A stretch of 64,000 bases of DNA from Archangiaceae bacterium. Lineage in GTDB: Bacteria; Myxococcota; Myxococcia; Myxococcales; Myxococcaceae. The translations under genes were made by a program, and so were the position numbers. The stretch lies in NCBI GenBank assembly GCA_016714225.1, contig JADJNS010000006.1, positions 310,001-374,000 of the forward strand, read 5' to 3'. How positions within the stretch are numbered: position 1 is the first letter of the stretch; every line of letters starts with the position of its first letter. The notes beneath the pieces were generated by a model. That model was given only the letters and a program-made list of their open reading frames with translations. It had not been told where the DNA came from and did not search any database. This document shows positions 62,133 to 64,000 of this stretch, in pieces.

Positions 62133-63098
62133 TCATTGCGGCACGACCCGGCGAAGCGCCGCCACCAGCGGGTGCCACAGCACTGAGCGCACGGTGCGGC
62201 GGTGGTTCTGCGCGTCCGGCGGCAGCCCGAACTCGAGGTGCCGGCGCCGGCGGCCAGAGAGCTTGAGCGAGCCGGCGAGCCTGTCCCAGATCGCCAGCGC
62301 CGAGCCGTAGTTGCCGTGGTGGAGACCCGGGTCGGTGCTGTGGTGGAGCTGGTGCTGGGCGGGGCTGAGGAGGAATCGCTCGAGCCAGGGCGGGTACGAG
62401 AGCCAGACGTGGCTGTGCCGCAGGTTCGAGCCCAGCACGTTCCAGATGAACGACAGCGCGTAGACGCCGCCGATCTGCCAGGCCCCGACGCGGCCGGGGA
62501 AGAGCCAGATGAAGAGCCCCGCCACGAGCGTGAGCGACCCCGCCGCTCCTGCGCGCATCACGACGCTCTCGATCGGGTGCGTGCGGTAGACGGTGAGCGG
62601 CGTCAGCACCTCGGCCGAGTGGTGGACCTTGTGCAGCTCCCAGAGCGCGGGCACCCGATGCGCGAGCAGGTGAATGAAGTAGCGGCCGAAGTCTTCGGCG
62701 CAGAAGGCGGCCACGCTGAACAAGACGGTCACCGCCGCGCGGGGCAGCGTGAACCAATCAGGCACCAGCCCGAGGTGGTGCCAGCCGAGGCGCGCGAGGC
62801 CCACCGCGCCGGTCGTGACGGGGATCGCGAAGGGCGCGATGAGCAGCCCCTCGAGCACGGTGCGGAAGAGCATCAGACGCACGTCGAGCAGCGTCGACGG
62901 GTGCAGCCAGATGCGCCGGGGGAAGAGGTACCGCACCAGCGACCACCGTCTGCGGTACCGGAAGAACCAGACCGCGGAGGCCAGAGCGACCGCGCCGAGC
63001 AGGAACGGGAGGTAGAGCCGCTTCACGGGGTTCACGAAGACGGCGAGCCGCTCGGCGAGCGAGCCGAACGACTGGAAGAGCGGGAGGTCGAGCTCCAT
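62133..63098 (-). CDS. Fatty acid hydroxylase/sterol desaturase-family membrane enzyme
   Basis: 321 aa, four or more membrane segments. Three His boxes of the di-iron family are seen: HLLAH, HKVHHS and HQLHHS. It uses O2 to hydroxylate or desaturate lipids, which contrasts with the oxygen-sensitive activase encoded upstream. The ATG overlaps the activase stop by one base, so the two are one operon. Confidence 0.85.
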   Translation of the reverse strand: MELDLPLFQSFGSLAERLAVFVNPVKRLYLPFLLGAVALASAVWFFRYRRRWSLVRYLFPRRIWLHPSTLLDVRLMLFRTVLEGLLIAPFAIPVTTGAVGLARLGWHHLGLVPDWFTLPRAAVTVLFSVAAFCAEDFGRYFIHLLAHRVPALWELHKVHHSAEVLTPLTVYRTHPIESVVMRAGAAGSLTLVAGLFIWLFPGRVGAWQIGGVYALSFIWNVLGSNLRHSHVWLSYPPWLERFLLSPAQHQLHHSTDPGLHHGNYGSALAIWDRLAGSLKLSGRRRRHLEFGLPPDAQNHRRTVRSVLWHPLVAALRRVVPQ

Positions 63099-63964
63099 CA
63101 CTGAGGCGCGCGGTCGAGGGCCGCCGCGGCCGCGCGCTCGTCCTGCCGGCGCCGCGAGAGCCGGTACTCGCCCCACAGCGCCGCGCCGATCGCGCCCGCG
63201 TAGACCGACGCCGGGTGGCTCACCACGGTCAGCGGCGCGCCCCCGTCGGCGCCGAGCGCCCGCTCGAGCGCCCCCTTGAGGCCTGTGTCCGCCGCCAGGC
63301 CGCCGGTCAGCACCACCGTGCCTTCTGCCGCGACGGCGCGCAGCAGCTTGCCGAGGCGAAGGGCGATCGAGTCGTGCACGCCGCGCAAGATCTCGCCTGC
63401 GGCGATGCCGCGGGACACCATGTTGATCACGTCGGTCTCCGAGAGCACCGCGCAGATGCCGCTGCACGGCTCGACACGCGAGGCGGCGAGCGACAGCGGC
63501 CCGATCTCCTCGGCGCGGATGCCCAGGTACCGGGCGATGTTCTCGAGGAACTGGCCGGTGCCCGCGGCGCACTGGCTCGTCATGCGCGAGCGCAGCACGC
63601 GGCTCTGGTCGTCGACGACGAAGACCCGGGCGTGGAGCGCTCCGGCGTCGACCGCCGCGCGGCAGCGCGAGTCGAGCCACGTCGCGCCGCGCGCGTGCGT
63701 CGTCATGCCGTAGAAGTGGCCGTCCTTGATGGTGAGCTCCTCGCCATCGCCGGTCGACGCCACGTAGCTCACCCGGTCGCGGGCGACGCCCGCCGCCGCC
63801 AGGGCCTGCTCGTACGCCAGCAGCGCCACCTGGCTCACGTCGCGGCGCAAGATTCGCTCGCGCCACCGCCCGGCGAGCTTCGGCAGCCCGTCGCCGTCGA
63901 ACGCCATCACTACTGCCTTCACGGCGCTGGTGCCGACGTCGATGCCGGCCGTGTGCTGGGTCAC
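63098..63964 (-). CDS. BadF/BcrD/HgdC-type dehydratase activase (benzoyl-CoA reductase activator-like)
   Basis: 288 aa from a GTG that overlaps the preceding stop (GTGA). It has the ASKHA ATPase start AGIDVGTSAVKAVVMAF, the signature CAAGTGQFLENIARYLG, the cluster Cys in PCSGICAVLSETDV and VVLTGG. These proteins bind a [4Fe-4S] cluster between two subunits and drive low-potential electron transfer with ATP. They act in benzoyl-CoA reduction or 2-hydroxyacyl-CoA dehydration. The rest of the operon lies beyond the window. Confidence 0.85.
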   Translation of the reverse strand: MTQHTAGIDVGTSAVKAVVMAFDGDGLPKLAGRWRERILRRDVSQVALLAYEQALAAAGVARDRVSYVASTGDGEELTIKDGHFYGMTTHARGATWLDSRCRAAVDAGALHARVFVVDDQSRVLRSRMTSQCAAGTGQFLENIARYLGIRAEEIGPLSLAASRVEPCSGICAVLSETDVINMVSRGIAAGEILRGVHDSIALRLGKLLRAVAAEGTVVLTGGLAADTGLKGALERALGADGGAPLTVVSHPASVYAGAIGAALWGEYRLSRRRQDERAAAAALDRAPQ

Positions 63965-64000
63965 GGTACGCGCTCCACGTTTCCAGGCCGGGCCTTGGCC
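63961..64000 (-). CDS. C-terminal end of an upstream gene, cut by window edge
   Basis: The minus strand reads AKARPGNVERVP and a stop that overlaps the activase start. Such overlap is usual for the genes here, so it is probably the end of the neighbouring benzoyl-CoA-reductase-type subunit or partner. Too short to identify. Confidence 0.4.
   Translation of the reverse strand, partial: AKARPGNVERVP

Noticed and set aside
1..64000. tRNA, rRNA, CRISPR or riboswitch elements
   Set aside because: Read on both strands by eye without finding a cloverleaf, regularly spaced repeats or known aptamer cores. Small RNAs could still be missed; a covariance-model search would decide.

Overview
The window looks like a very GC-rich chromosome piece of a Myxococcota (deltaproteobacterial) organism with an anaerobic or microaerobic life style. 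The clues are MYXO-CTERM-like C-termini, Cys-rich, kelch and collagen-like lipoproteins, many c-type cytochromes, ECF sigma factors and tightly overlapping operons (ATGA, GTGA or TGATG junctions almost everywhere). No rRNA, tRNA or CRISPR array was seen.

Layout. 2-6905 (+): a chain of overlapping genes for a di-haem oxidoreductase (cut by the window edge), a large propeller/cytochrome lipoprotein, a small haem-motif lipoprotein, a DUF4266/DUF3570 pair and a PAS histidine kinase. 6910-15473 (-): an operon for a type II DMSO-reductase-family complex of the nitrite oxidoreductase/periplasmic nitrate reductase type (alpha, beta, and an unusual chaperone-cytochrome-haem b fusion) with a HExxH protein, a small protein and a HAD protein. 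15545-18803: tandem hairpins, a type-1 copper protein, cytochromes and an outer-membrane barrel gene broken by a TAG codon. 18804-22943: degraded DNA with a duplicated 155-bp element, surface-protein remnants and frameshifted lipoproteins. 22916-24757 (-): an ECF41 sigma operon with its likely autoregulated promoter. 24771-33555: a lipoprotein/cytochrome operon headed by a HAD protein, a divergent beta-propeller gene and a second HAD paralogue. 33621-39955 (-): a complete type II fatty-acid module (FabD, FabI-like, KAS III, FabA, FabZ, KAS II, ACP, phosphopantetheinyl transferase). 40068-49684: a cytochrome, acyltransferase, GST, multicopper oxidase, FAD reductase, B12-type radical SAM enzyme, CrtI/RetSat-like oxidoreductase, FabG and a cation efflux protein. 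49834-53017: acetyltransferase, hemolysin III, a small sigma/membrane pair and a hemerythrin. 53036-59511 (-): a Cus-type copper efflux operon. 59567-64000 (-): secreted proteins, a sterol-desaturase-type membrane hydroxylase and a benzoyl-CoA-reductase-type activase.

The main result is a set of eleven near-identical FNR/CRP-family palindromes (TTGAY-N4-RTCAA type) in intergenic spaces. They sit in front of the molybdoenzyme operon, the copper protein/cytochromes, the HAD genes, the propeller gene, the whole fatty-acid module, the acyltransferase, GST, multicopper oxidase, the radical SAM/CrtI-like divergon, hemolysin III and hemerythrin. Twelve start codons lie 39.5 to 46.5 nt from a palindrome centre, which would place class II promoters almost at the start codon. 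The window therefore seems to hold one anaerobic or nitrogen-oxide-responsive regulon that couples a periplasmic molybdenum respiratory complex to a dedicated lipid pathway. The lipid gene content (extra FAS, B12 radical SAM, CrtI-like enzyme) recalls the set proposed for ladderane synthesis in anammox bacteria; that link is inference. The regulator gene is not in the window.

Caution: at least eight genes carry one-base frameshifts, several at short G or C runs, and one carries a nonsense codon. Residual consensus errors are a real possibility and affect how broken genes should be read.
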